Assembly (NCBI GenBank): GCA_016934395.1
Contig: JAFGSZ010000016.1
Coordinates: forward strand, 1 to 34,084
DNA: 34,084 bases
Reading direction: 5' to 3'
Source: Bacteroidales bacterium
Lineage (GTDB): Bacteria > Bacteroidota > Bacteroidia > Bacteroidales > UBA10428
Shown: positions 27,347 to 34,084 of the stretch, one piece after another
Layout: each line of letters begins with the position of its first letter
How positions within the stretch are numbered: the first letter of the stretch is position 1
The notes under the pieces: generated by a model
The model's input: only the letters and a program-made list of their open reading frames with translations
Told to the model about the DNA's origin: nothing
Databases searched by the model: none
Made by a program: the position numbers and the translations under genes

Positions 27347-28699
27347 TTATTTTACTTTTCTTACATCTTTAAGTGTTGCTCTTAACAACAGGTAGCCAAT
27401 AATACCTGCAACTAATGAACCAATAAGGATACCTATTTTTGCAGGATTTAACAAATCACCGCCTTTAAAAGCCAGGTTAGTAATAAAAATTGACATGGTA
27501 AATCCCATACCACCGATAAATCCTAATCCGAGAATATGCACCCATCTTACCTTTACTGGTAATACCGCCAATCCCAATTTCACACTTACCCATGTAAATA
27601 AAAATATTCCGGATACTTTTCCAACAATAAGGCTTACTTCTATGGTTCCGCTAAGGGAATTAAATAAACTTGAAAATCCTGCAATATTAAACATTACCCC
27701 CGCATTAGCCAGTGCAAATATGGGCATAACAATGTAGGTTACAAAATTATGCAGTGAATGTTCCAGGTACTGTGCCGGACTTTTAACATGATCGAGCTTA
27801 TCTTCAATATTATCTATTGCGGCTAATTGTTCGTGCGTTAAGGTTGTTTCATCCGGACAACCATCTTCGCAAAATTCCTCAAGGTTATCTTCCATTTGAT
27901 GCCGGAATGTACTTACGTTAATTTTTCTTTTTAACGGAATGGTAAAAGCTATTAATACACCCGCAATTGTCGGGTGAATGCCCGATTTTAAAAACATATA
28001 CCAGATTATCCAACCGATAGCCATATATATGTGCACGTTTCTAAGTTTTAAAATATTAAATAGCACCAAAATAAGAAACAAACCCAAACCGATAAGGAGA
28101 TACGATAAATGAATATCAGCACTATAAAACAAAGCGATTACCAAAATTGCCCCCAGATCATCAACAATGGCAAGTGCCACAAGAAATACCTTAAGACTTA
28201 TGGGGACACGTTTGCCTAAGAGGCTCAGGATTCCAAGAGAAAAGGCAATATCTGTTGCCATTGGTATCCCCCATCCTCCGGCTGTTTCAGGATTTTTATT
28301 TAAAAAAACGTATAAGAGAGCAGGTAACAGCATTCCCCCAAGTGCAGCCGTTATGGGTAAAATTCCCTTTTTAAAACTTGATAATTCTCCTACAATAAGT
28401 TCGCGTTTAATTTCCAGGCCCACAACAAAGAAAAATATTGCCATTAAACCATCGTTGATCCAGTGATGCAAAGTTTTTGAGAGTTCAAAACTCCCGATTC
28501 CCAGTGTTAGATGGTTTTCCCAAAAATGGAAATAATAATCGCTCCATCTGCTATTGGCCCATATCAGCGCAAAAATTGTAAATATTAACAATATTATACC
28601 CCCTGATGCTTCGGTATTAAAAAACCGTTGAAAAGGTTCAACAAGCAGATCAACACTACTTTTACTGTTGGAATTATTAGTCGTGTTTTGATTTTTCAT
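27347..28699 (-). CDS. nhaA: Na+/H+ antiporter NhaA
   Basis: NhaA exchanges sodium for protons in pH and salt balance. The 450-residue protein has the family core with Asp150 in MATDIAFSLG and the catalytic aspartates Asp180-Asp181 in LAIVDDLGAIL. About twelve membrane segments are present. It is longer than E. coli NhaA (388 residues) because of an N-terminal extension and an acidic cytoplasmic loop around residues 265-305. That loop contains the motif CEDGCPDE, with two cysteines, and separates the two halves. It is the fifth gene of the minus-strand run and precedes cysH. Confidence 0.93.
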   Translation of the reverse strand: MKNQNTTNNSNSKSSVDLLVEPFQRFFNTEASGGIILLIFTIFALIWANSRWSDYYFHFWENHLTLGIGSFELSKTLHHWINDGLMAIFFFVVGLEIKRELIVGELSSFKKGILPITAALGGMLLPALLYVFLNKNPETAGGWGIPMATDIAFSLGILSLLGKRVPISLKVFLVALAIVDDLGAILVIALFYSADIHLSYLLIGLGLFLILVLFNILKLRNVHIYMAIGWIIWYMFLKSGIHPTIAGVLIAFTIPLKRKINVSTFRHQMEDNLEEFCEDGCPDETTLTHEQLAAIDNIEDKLDHVKSPAQYLEHSLHNFVTYIVMPIFALANAGVMFNIAGFSSLFNSLSGTIEVSLIVGKVSGIFLFTWVSVKLGLAVLPVKVRWVHILGLGFIGGMGFTMSIFITNLAFKGGDLLNPAKIGILIGSLVAGIIGYLLLRATLKDVRKVK

Positions 28700-28730
28700 C
28701 GCTTTTACACCGGTATATTATTATTAATAT

Positions 28731-29483
28731 CTATTTTTTATTGTATTTATTTATTACCTCCTTAAAACCTAATTCCCTTTCCATTCTGCTGAAATTTTCA
28801 TACCGGCCCAGTTCATACCACTTTGAATTGTTATTTACAAAACCCACAATTTTATGCCGGTTGGCAAGTCTCAAATACAAGTCAATAATTGGAAAAGGGC
28901 CCTCTTCAGTAACCAATTTAAATATTTCGGGCTGAATAACATGGATTCCGCTAAAAGCAATGGCATACCGGTAATGGGTAATATCCGAAACATATTTTAT
29001 TTCACTGGTAATATTGCTCTTCCATCCACAAAGTAACATTTGCGCTGAAAATAACAACTCACGTGTAGAAGGTCTGTTCTTTACTGCCAGGGTAACCAAA
29101 GCTTTTTGTTCTTTATGATATTCGAGCAGATCGTTTAAATTAAGATCCGTAAAAACATCAACTGCTGTAAGAATAAAAGGTGAATTATTATTAAAAAACC
29201 ATTCCGCTTTTTTTAGCCCTCCACCGGTGTTTAAAAGTTTGCCGGTTTCATCAGAAACTTCAATCCGGATGCCGAAATTATTTTTCTCCTTCAAATAATG
29301 TATTACTTCGCTGGCAAAATGATACACATTAACAATAATCTCATTTATGCCATGGTATTTCAGATAATTAATGGTATGCTCAAGTAAGGTTACTTCATCA
29401 ATTTTAATCAGGGCTTTCGGCTGGTTGTCAGTTAATGGTTTTAATCTTGAGCCTATTCCTGCAGCCAGAATCATAGCTTTCAT
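28731..29483 (-). CDS. MurU-like sugar-1-phosphate nucleotidyltransferase
   Basis: This 250-residue nucleotidyltransferase starts with the signature LAAGIGSRLKPLTDNQPKAL (residues 6-25). It has the metal-binding VDVFTD in place of the usual D-x-D, and the sugar-binding GGGLKKAEWFF region. Length and order match MurU, which activates MurNAc-1-phosphate, or related mannose-1-phosphate and glucose-1-phosphate uridylyltransferases. Two genes upstream is an AmgK-like kinase fused to RapZ, and AmgK-MurU pairs recycle cell-wall MurNAc. The substrate is inferred from that pairing, not proven. It lies 5 nt downstream of the 44-residue mini-protein gene. Confidence 0.85.
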   Translation of the reverse strand: MKAMILAAGIGSRLKPLTDNQPKALIKIDEVTLLEHTINYLKYHGINEIIVNVYHFASEVIHYLKEKNNFGIRIEVSDETGKLLNTGGGLKKAEWFFNNNSPFILTAVDVFTDLNLNDLLEYHKEQKALVTLAVKNRPSTRELLFSAQMLLCGWKSNITSEIKYVSDITHYRYAIAFSGIHVIQPEIFKLVTEEGPFPIIDLYLRLANRHKIVGFVNNNSKWYELGRYENFSRMERELGFKEVINKYNKK

Positions 29484-29488
29484 AGTAA

Positions 29489-29623
29489 TTAAGTTTTAAC
29501 CGGCTTGCACAAATGATCTTTGGCCGGTGCTGTCTCCCTGCATTTTTTACAGGTATACCTGGCTTTTTTTGAGCGTATTATTAATACTTTGTCATAGGAT
29601 TTCTTACACATAGTCTTTGTCAT
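29489..29623 (-). CDS. 44-residue Cys-rich mini-protein
   Basis: This small frame starts at ATG 29623-29621, with GGAG about 5 nt upstream. It ends at TAA 29489-29491, leaving a 5-nt gap to the nucleotidyltransferase start. Its translation begins MTKTMCKKSYDKVLIIR. It contains Cys6, the pair CKKC (Cys25, Cys28), and His37 and Cys39 in DHLCKP, so a single zinc ribbon or zinc-knuckle fold is possible. It is basic, with about eleven Lys. It fits exactly between two same-strand genes, and its start signal is better than that of many larger genes here. Function is unknown. Confidence 0.65.
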   Translation of the reverse strand: MTKTMCKKSYDKVLIIRSKKARYTCKKCRETAPAKDHLCKPVKT

Positions 29624-29632
29624 ACATTCTCC

Positions 29633-31072
29633 CTATTGCTCCTTATGTTCCAATTCTCTGTGGTTGATTATTACTTTTACTCCAACATTATTTTCAATAA
29701 ATTGTTTAGTTTTTTCAGCAGAATATACAGAGCGATGCTGTCCTCCCGTGCATCCAAAATTAATCGAAAGCCTTGTAAATCCTCTTTGTTGATATATTTT
29801 TAACGAATTCTCAATTAAATGAAATATCGTATCTAAAAAATCTGTGACTCTTTCTTCTTTTTCAAGAAATTGAATTACAGGCCGGTCCAATCCTGTTAAA
29901 TTCTGGTATTCTTCATAACGTCCCGGATTTGGCAATGCACGGCAATCAAACACATATCCTCCTCCATGTTCTGAATAATCGGGGGGAATGCCTTTTTTAT
30001 ATGAAAAACTATTGATATATACCGTTAAAATTTTGTCTTCGTTTGCAATTTCCCTCAGGCCTGATGAATTACAAATTGACTGATAACATTTGGTAAGTTC
30101 AGGAAGTTCAACCGGGAACTTGACATTTGATAAAATCCATTCCAAATCGTTAATTGCCTGCGGGATACTTCGCAAAAACATAGTTTTCCTTTCAAAATAT
30201 CCCCGGTATCCGTATGCTCCCATGGCCTGCATTATGCGGATCAACACGAATCCGAAATAATACTTAAGAAAATTCTGACTTTTAAAAGAGGGGATTATCT
30301 CCGCTATTTTGCTGATATAAAATTCCCGCATTTCTTCTTTTAAATCGAAAGGTAAAGCGGTTTTTGATTCAAATAACAAAGACGCAAGATCATAATGAAG
30401 GGCGCCTTTTCTTCCTCCCTGGTAATCTATAAAAAACAGCTCGTTGTTCTTAAGCATAATATTACGCGACTGAAAATCGCGAAAAAGAAAATAGTCACTG
30501 TCTGCCTCGGTTAAAAATGAAGCCAGGTGTTTAAAATCTTCTTCAAGGTATTGCTCATCAAACCGGATCCCTGCCAGTTTCAGGAAATAATGTTTGAAAT
30601 AATTCAGATCCCACATCATACTTTGGTAATCGAATGCAGCTCTCGGATAACTTACCGAAAAATCCAGGTTTGTTGCAGCCCTGATTTGGAATTTGGGCAT
30701 TTCAGTAATAACTCTTTTATAAATGTCCTTTACTTCATGGGTTGATTTTCCAATAAAATTATTTTCTTCGAGCCAGTTAAACAAGGTAACATCACCGAGG
30801 TCTTCCTGCAAATAAATGTTTTTATCCAGGTTAACCTCAAATAGTCCGGGTACATTTACATCACTTTTTCTTAAGTGTTCAGAAAGATAAATAAATGCCT
30901 TGTTTTCGCGGTTATCGGCATTATAAACTCCAATAGCTGAATGATGCATACTTTTTAGCCTGAAATAATCCCTGTTGGATCCCGATTCAGGTAAGGAATT
31001 AATAAATGTTATTTCCTCGCCGCACCAATGCCTGAATAAATCAGAAAGCAATTCTTTTTTATGTTTTTTCAA
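29633..31072 (-). CDS. AmgK-like aminoglycoside/anomeric sugar kinase fused to a RapZ C-terminal domain
   Basis: This 479-residue protein is a two-domain fusion. Residues 1-330 form a phosphotransferase of the APH/AmgK type: the catalytic loop is FLFRDFQSRNIML with Asp199 and Asn204, and the metal-binding aspartate is Asp216 in FFIDYQGG. Residues about 350-475 match the RapZ C-terminal domain, with INSFSYKKGIPP, FDCRALPNPGRY, NLTGLDRPV and the FGCTGGQHRSV loop (residues 439-449). In E. coli RapZ senses glucosamine-6-phosphate through this domain; the P-loop ATPase half of RapZ is replaced here by a kinase. The start is a TTG at 31072, 6 nt after the upstream decarboxylase stop, with no ATG near. 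Confidence 0.88.
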   Translation of the reverse strand: MKKHKKELLSDLFRHWCGEEITFINSLPESGSNRDYFRLKSMHHSAIGVYNADNRENKAFIYLSEHLRKSDVNVPGLFEVNLDKNIYLQEDLGDVTLFNWLEENNFIGKSTHEVKDIYKRVITEMPKFQIRAATNLDFSVSYPRAAFDYQSMMWDLNYFKHYFLKLAGIRFDEQYLEEDFKHLASFLTEADSDYFLFRDFQSRNIMLKNNELFFIDYQGGRKGALHYDLASLLFESKTALPFDLKEEMREFYISKIAEIIPSFKSQNFLKYYFGFVLIRIMQAMGAYGYRGYFERKTMFLRSIPQAINDLEWILSNVKFPVELPELTKCYQSICNSSGLREIANEDKILTVYINSFSYKKGIPPDYSEHGGGYVFDCRALPNPGRYEEYQNLTGLDRPVIQFLEKEERVTDFLDTIFHLIENSLKIYQQRGFTRLSINFGCTGGQHRSVYSAEKTKQFIENNVGVKVIINHRELEHKEQ

Positions 31073-31078
31073 AATTAA

Positions 31079-32503
31079 TTAGTTTTTATCCAAGGTTTGA
31101 GCTGTAGTTTTAATTATCTCCCATGCCCGAATAACGTGATGCTCCTCGATATTCGTCTGACCTGTCACCATCCTGATTGTATAGTTTCCGTTAAGCTTGG
31201 TATGCGACAAATAGATTTTGCCGGTTTTATTTATTTCAAACAACAGGTCCTCATTAAACTTGTTTATTTCTTCCACAGATTTTTTTTGTTTCGGAAGATA
31301 CCGGAAACATATTACATTAAAACTTACCGGGGCAAGAATTTCAAAATGTTCGGTTTCAGAAATCCACCCGGCAAATTGTTTTGCCAGTTTAATATGTTTT
31401 TCCAGGGTTTGCTGAATTTCTGTTACTCCGTAATTTCGTAAAACAAACCAGAGTTTTAAAGCCCTGAACCGTCTCCCCAACTGCACCCCCCAGTCGGAAT
31501 AATCGTTCTTTTTCCCTTGCGTGTTGGTACGCAGGTATTCCGGTACCAGTTGAAAAGTTTTTACCAGCACATCTTTATTTTTTACAAAATAGGCAGAGCA
31601 GTCAAAATTTGTAAACATCCATTTGTGAGGATTAAAAACAAAACTATCCACCATTTCAATACCTTTAATCATCCACCGGTATTTTTCAAGCACTAGGGCC
31701 GAACCGGCATAAGCCGCATCAACATGGAGCCATGTGTTATATTTTCTGCAGATGGACCCGATTTCCTTTAACGGATCAATAGCGGTCGAACCGGTAGTGC
31801 CCAGTGCTGCAACAACACACAGCGGAAAAAATCCGTTTTTATTATCTGCAATAATTGCTTTCTCCAATGCGTCCGGTTTCATACTGAACTTGTCGTCAAC
31901 GTCAATCTTTACCAGATTAATTTTTCCCAGACCGGCAATTTTTACAGCTTTCTCAACCGATGAATGGGCTTCGGAAGAACAAAACACCCGGTATTTATTA
32001 TGGGTTATTCCATTCGTATTCACACTAAAATCACTGATATATTCACGCGCAGTTAATATGGCGCACAAAGTAGCAGTGGAAGCTGAATCCTGAATAACCC
32101 CGCTAAATCCGGAAGGCAGACCGATCATATTTTTCAGCCAGTCCATCATCTTTTCTTCCAGTTCTGCTGCTGCCGGAGAAGTTTCCCACTTCATACATTG
32201 TGCGCCCAGTGCAGCAGTTAACATTTCTGCCAATATTGAAGGAAAACTGGTATTTGCCGGAAAATAAGCATGGAATCCCGGACTTTGCCAGTGGGTTATT
32301 CCCGGGAGTATAAGCTGCTGAAAATCATTAAAGATTTTTTCTATACTTTCTCCGGATTCCGGAGGAGATTCCGGGAGTTTAGAATAAATTTCACCGGGCA
32401 CTGACTGGGATTTTACCGGATAGCTTTCAATATTTTTATAATAATCAGCAATCCAGTCGATAAATTGATATGCGTATTTTTTAAATTCGTTGATATCTGT
32501 CAT
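31079..32503 (-). CDS. PLP-dependent aromatic-L-amino-acid decarboxylase family protein
   Basis: This 474-residue group II decarboxylase is about the length of aromatic amino acid decarboxylases such as DDC and TDC. The PLP lysine is Lys294 in FVFNPHKWMFTNFD. His180 (EAHSSVEKA) stacks on the cofactor, and Asp262 lies in LHVDAAYAGSA. The N-terminal HWQSPGFHAYFPANTSFPS is the family's substrate-pocket segment. The substrate (tyrosine, DOPA, tryptophan, phenylalanine or other) cannot be read from these motifs. It is the first gene of the minus-strand run, 6 nt before the kinase-RapZ fusion. Unlike its neighbours it has no obvious cell-wall role, so the operon may simply be compact. Confidence 0.9.
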   Translation of the reverse strand: MTDINEFKKYAYQFIDWIADYYKNIESYPVKSQSVPGEIYSKLPESPPESGESIEKIFNDFQQLILPGITHWQSPGFHAYFPANTSFPSILAEMLTAALGAQCMKWETSPAAAELEEKMMDWLKNMIGLPSGFSGVIQDSASTATLCAILTAREYISDFSVNTNGITHNKYRVFCSSEAHSSVEKAVKIAGLGKINLVKIDVDDKFSMKPDALEKAIIADNKNGFFPLCVVAALGTTGSTAIDPLKEIGSICRKYNTWLHVDAAYAGSALVLEKYRWMIKGIEMVDSFVFNPHKWMFTNFDCSAYFVKNKDVLVKTFQLVPEYLRTNTQGKKNDYSDWGVQLGRRFRALKLWFVLRNYGVTEIQQTLEKHIKLAKQFAGWISETEHFEILAPVSFNVICFRYLPKQKKSVEEINKFNEDLLFEINKTGKIYLSHTKLNGNYTIRMVTGQTNIEEHHVIRAWEIIKTTAQTLDKN

Positions 32504-32706
32504 TATTTATATAATTTGAGAAGATAATCCAGACTGTAAATTTAATATGAGAAACGTAATTAAAAAATTATCAGCAATGCGATTCCAATGAAATATAGTA
32601 TCAGTAAATTTATGGTTAATAAAAAATGATTTATGTAAAGCGCTATTTTTGGTAACTAGTTAGAATTTTAATACTTTTATTTCGGTTAAAATAAATCCGG
32701 TTCAAC

Positions 32707-33162
32707 ATGGAAATTTCTGTCTACGATTCGAATAACCTGAATTTTGTGGAATTAAATATCACAGGAGACAATAATAATTATGTGCGTTGTGATAAAGAAT
32801 CCAAATTTGTGGATAGCGAAGTTTTTAATCTTTTCACAAAGTGTTTTGAGAGTGCCAATAAACTTTACGATTATTTTTTTCCTACAAAGTACAATTCCAG
32901 AAAAATTATTCCTTTACGCAATGAATTAATTAAAAATCTTGAAAATCTGAATTCCATTAAAACACAGGCAGAATTTTCCAGCTTTGTTTCCAGCCAGTTT
33001 CTGGGAAATGAATTTCTGGGTGAATTATCTTCAAAAGACAAAAACTGGGAACAATCCTGGAAAAACTATCACACATTATTAATAAATGTAAACATAGATT
33101 TAATCTCGCTCACAGAAAAATGTGCCGATCAGGAACGAATATTATGGGTAATAGGATATTAG
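32707..33162 (+). CDS. Unrecognised 151-residue protein
   Basis: I do not recognise this family. The protein is soluble, rich in Asn, Glu and Lys, and has a run of amphipathic helices (about residues 40-130) after a strand-like N-terminus (MEISVYDSNNLNFVELNI). There is no signal peptide, membrane span or metal motif. Its ATG lies about 200 nt from the divergent decarboxylase start, and its 3' end overlaps the end of aat by 4 nt on the opposite strand. The uninterrupted frame makes it likely real. Confidence 0.55.
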   Translation: MEISVYDSNNLNFVELNITGDNNNYVRCDKESKFVDSEVFNLFTKCFESANKLYDYFFPTKYNSRKIIPLRNELIKNLENLNSIKTQAEFSSFVSSQFLGNEFLGELSSKDKNWEQSWKNYHTLLINVNIDLISLTEKCADQERILWVIGY

Positions 33163-33836
33163 TTCGTATTCCAATCAGTCCACTTTCCATTTAGCGCCGG
33201 GCATTTTAATGCCTTCGACAACATTTCCAGAAACTTTTCTCTTCTGATTTCCTCGGCACCAAGACTTTGCAAATGTGATGTGGGTTGTTGCGCATCTATA
33301 AAATCAAAATTCATTTTTTTAAGTTTTTCAACAAGATAATATAGAGCAATTTTAGAGGCGTCTGATTTTAGAAAAAACATAGATTCGCCAAAAAATACTT
33401 TACCCAGAGCAACTCCATAAAGTCCTCCTGCCAGTTCATTCTTGTAAAAGGATTCAACGGAATGGGCATAACCCGCATGAAACAGTTTAATATATGCTTC
33501 TGTCATTTCCGGTGTAATCCAGGTTCCGGGTTGATCTTTTCGGGAAACAGCAGCACAATGGTGAATTACCTTTTCAAAACAGGTATCAAATCGTACATCA
33601 AAATAATGCTGATTAATTTTCTGCCTCAGACTTTTTGTTACTTTCAGTTTTTGAGGAAACAGAACCAGCCTGGGATCTGGTGACCACCATAAAATAGGGG
33701 TAGTTTCGTTATACCAGGGAAATATTCCGTGCGAATACGCTTCAATCAGGGTATCAACATTTAGATTTCCTCCAACTGCCACCAAGCCATCGTCATTGGC
33801 TGTATTTGGATCCGGGAATATTATTTTTGATGCCAT
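33159..33836 (-). CDS. aat: Leucyl/phenylalanyl-tRNA--protein transferase
   Basis: Aat adds Leu or Phe to proteins starting with Arg or Lys, making N-degrons that ClpS delivers to ClpAP. The 225-residue length is typical. Motifs are DDGLVAVGGNL and HGIFPWYNETTPILWWSPDPR near the N-terminus, then GTWITPEMTEAYI, GGLYGVALGKVFFGESMF and the ending SLGAEEIRREKFL. It sits just downstream of the tRNA-Leu gene on the same strand and converges on the unrecognised 151-residue ORF. Confidence 0.96.
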   Translation of the reverse strand: MASKIIFPDPNTANDDGLVAVGGNLNVDTLIEAYSHGIFPWYNETTPILWWSPDPRLVLFPQKLKVTKSLRQKINQHYFDVRFDTCFEKVIHHCAAVSRKDQPGTWITPEMTEAYIKLFHAGYAHSVESFYKNELAGGLYGVALGKVFFGESMFFLKSDASKIALYYLVEKLKKMNFDFIDAQQPTSHLQSLGAEEIRREKFLEMLSKALKCPALNGKWTDWNTN

Positions 33837-33856
33837 GTTGAATACAATCTGGCGAT

Positions 33857-33880
33857 AAAAAAACCGGAATTTATCCGGTT
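33857..33880 (-). terminator. Intrinsic terminator downstream of tRNA-Leu
   Basis: AACCGGA (33862-33868) pairs with TCCGGTT (33874-33880) around a 5-nt loop. On the minus strand the stem continues into a run of seven T. It lies 5 nt beyond the tRNA 3' end, so the tRNA is probably a separate transcript from aat. Confidence 0.75.
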
Positions 33881-33885
33881 AAGTG

Positions 33886-33970
33886 TGCCCAGGACAGGAA
33901 TTGAACCTGCACGTCTTTTACAGACACATGGCCCTCAACCATGCGCGTCTACCATTTCCGCCACCTGGGC
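33886..33970 (-). tRNA. tRNA-Leu (anticodon GAG)
   Basis: Read on the minus strand, the 85-nt gene has acceptor arms GCCCAGG and CCTGGGC with discriminator A. The D-arm region is GGCGGAAATGGTAGACGC. The anticodon stem is CATGG/CCATG, closing a TTGAGGG loop with anticodon GAG. There is a long type II variable arm (TGTCTGTAAAAGACG) and a T arm with GGTTCAATTCC. CCA is not encoded. It reads CUC and CUU codons. Confidence 0.95.
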
Positions 33971-33999
33971 AAATTTCAATATTTTCTTGTTTTTCAACT

Positions 34000-34084
34000 G
34001 GTGGCGGAAATGGCCTTCGCTCTTCCTGGCCCCTTCCTGTATTGTTCCACCGGAACAATCCTTTGCGGTCGGTCCTGCCACCTG
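34000..34084. repeat. GC-rich palindromic segment with an inverted piece of the tRNA-Leu 5' end
   Basis: The last 85 bases are clearly richer in GC than the rest of the window and show no open frame. GGTGGCGGAAATGG (34000-34013) is an exact inverted copy of 33952-33965 inside tRNA-Leu. An 8-bp palindrome ATTGTTCC-ACC-GGAACAAT lies at 34041-34059, and GCCACC near the window end mirrors GGTGGC at its start. It may be a short repeat element or MITE-like unit cut by the window edge. Confidence 0.4.

Overview
The window looks like chromosomal DNA from a member of the Bacteroidota, most likely a Bacteroidales/Marinilabiliales-type organism. The base composition is AT-rich. Gene families such as the DUF349 repeat protein, the kinase-RapZ fusion, the AddAB-like pair split by a YhcC-type radical SAM gene, and a DUF1080 lipoprotein fit that phylum. 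Two intergenic regions carry a -7 element of the Bacteroidota form TAnnTTTG. This placement is inferred from gene content, not from a marker-gene search.

Layout. Positions 1-12.2 kb are mostly housekeeping genes: a possible GNAT fragment at the left edge, a flippase-like membrane protein, a secreted esterase, a DUF1080 lipoprotein, lysA, yidC, pyrG (TTG start), a five-repeat DUF349 protein, a small heat-shock protein, trmD and a DUF308/HdeD-like membrane protein. From 12.3 to 19.4 kb, on the minus strand, lies an AddA-like helicase/nuclease, a YhcC-type radical SAM protein and an AddB-like Fe-S nuclease, packed end to end as an apparent recombination-repair operon.

The most interesting region is 19.5-23.5 kb on the plus strand. 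An ECF sigma factor and a very small soluble zinc-binding anti-sigma-like protein precede a RiPP cluster of the HvfABC/bufferin type. The cluster holds a secreted Cys-rich precursor with two KCGEGKCG modules, an MNIO (DUF692) enzyme, an HvfC/DUF2063 partner and a DoxX membrane protein. A strong hairpin terminator sits between the precursor and the enzyme genes. A 9-bp inverted repeat brackets the precursor leader and overlaps its start codon. By analogy with characterised proteobacterial relatives the product is probably a copper-binding, post-translationally modified peptide. The Bacteroidota version and its regulation are the points to test.

From 23.6 to 34.1 kb there is an unusual lipoprotein with a C-terminal membrane anchor, mnmA, a small STAS-like protein, and a six-gene minus-strand run. 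In transcription order that run is a PLP-dependent decarboxylase, an AmgK-like kinase fused to a RapZ C-terminal domain, a 44-residue Cys-rich mini-protein, a MurU-like nucleotidyltransferase, NhaA and an APS-type CysH. The kinase, fusion domain and nucleotidyltransferase suggest amino-sugar or cell-wall recycling. The window ends with an unrecognised ORF, aat, a tRNA-Leu(GAG), and a GC-rich palindromic segment that carries a 14-bp inverted copy of part of the tRNA gene.

No insertion sequence, integrase, CRISPR array or rRNA was seen. No stretch longer than 300 bases lacks a gene.
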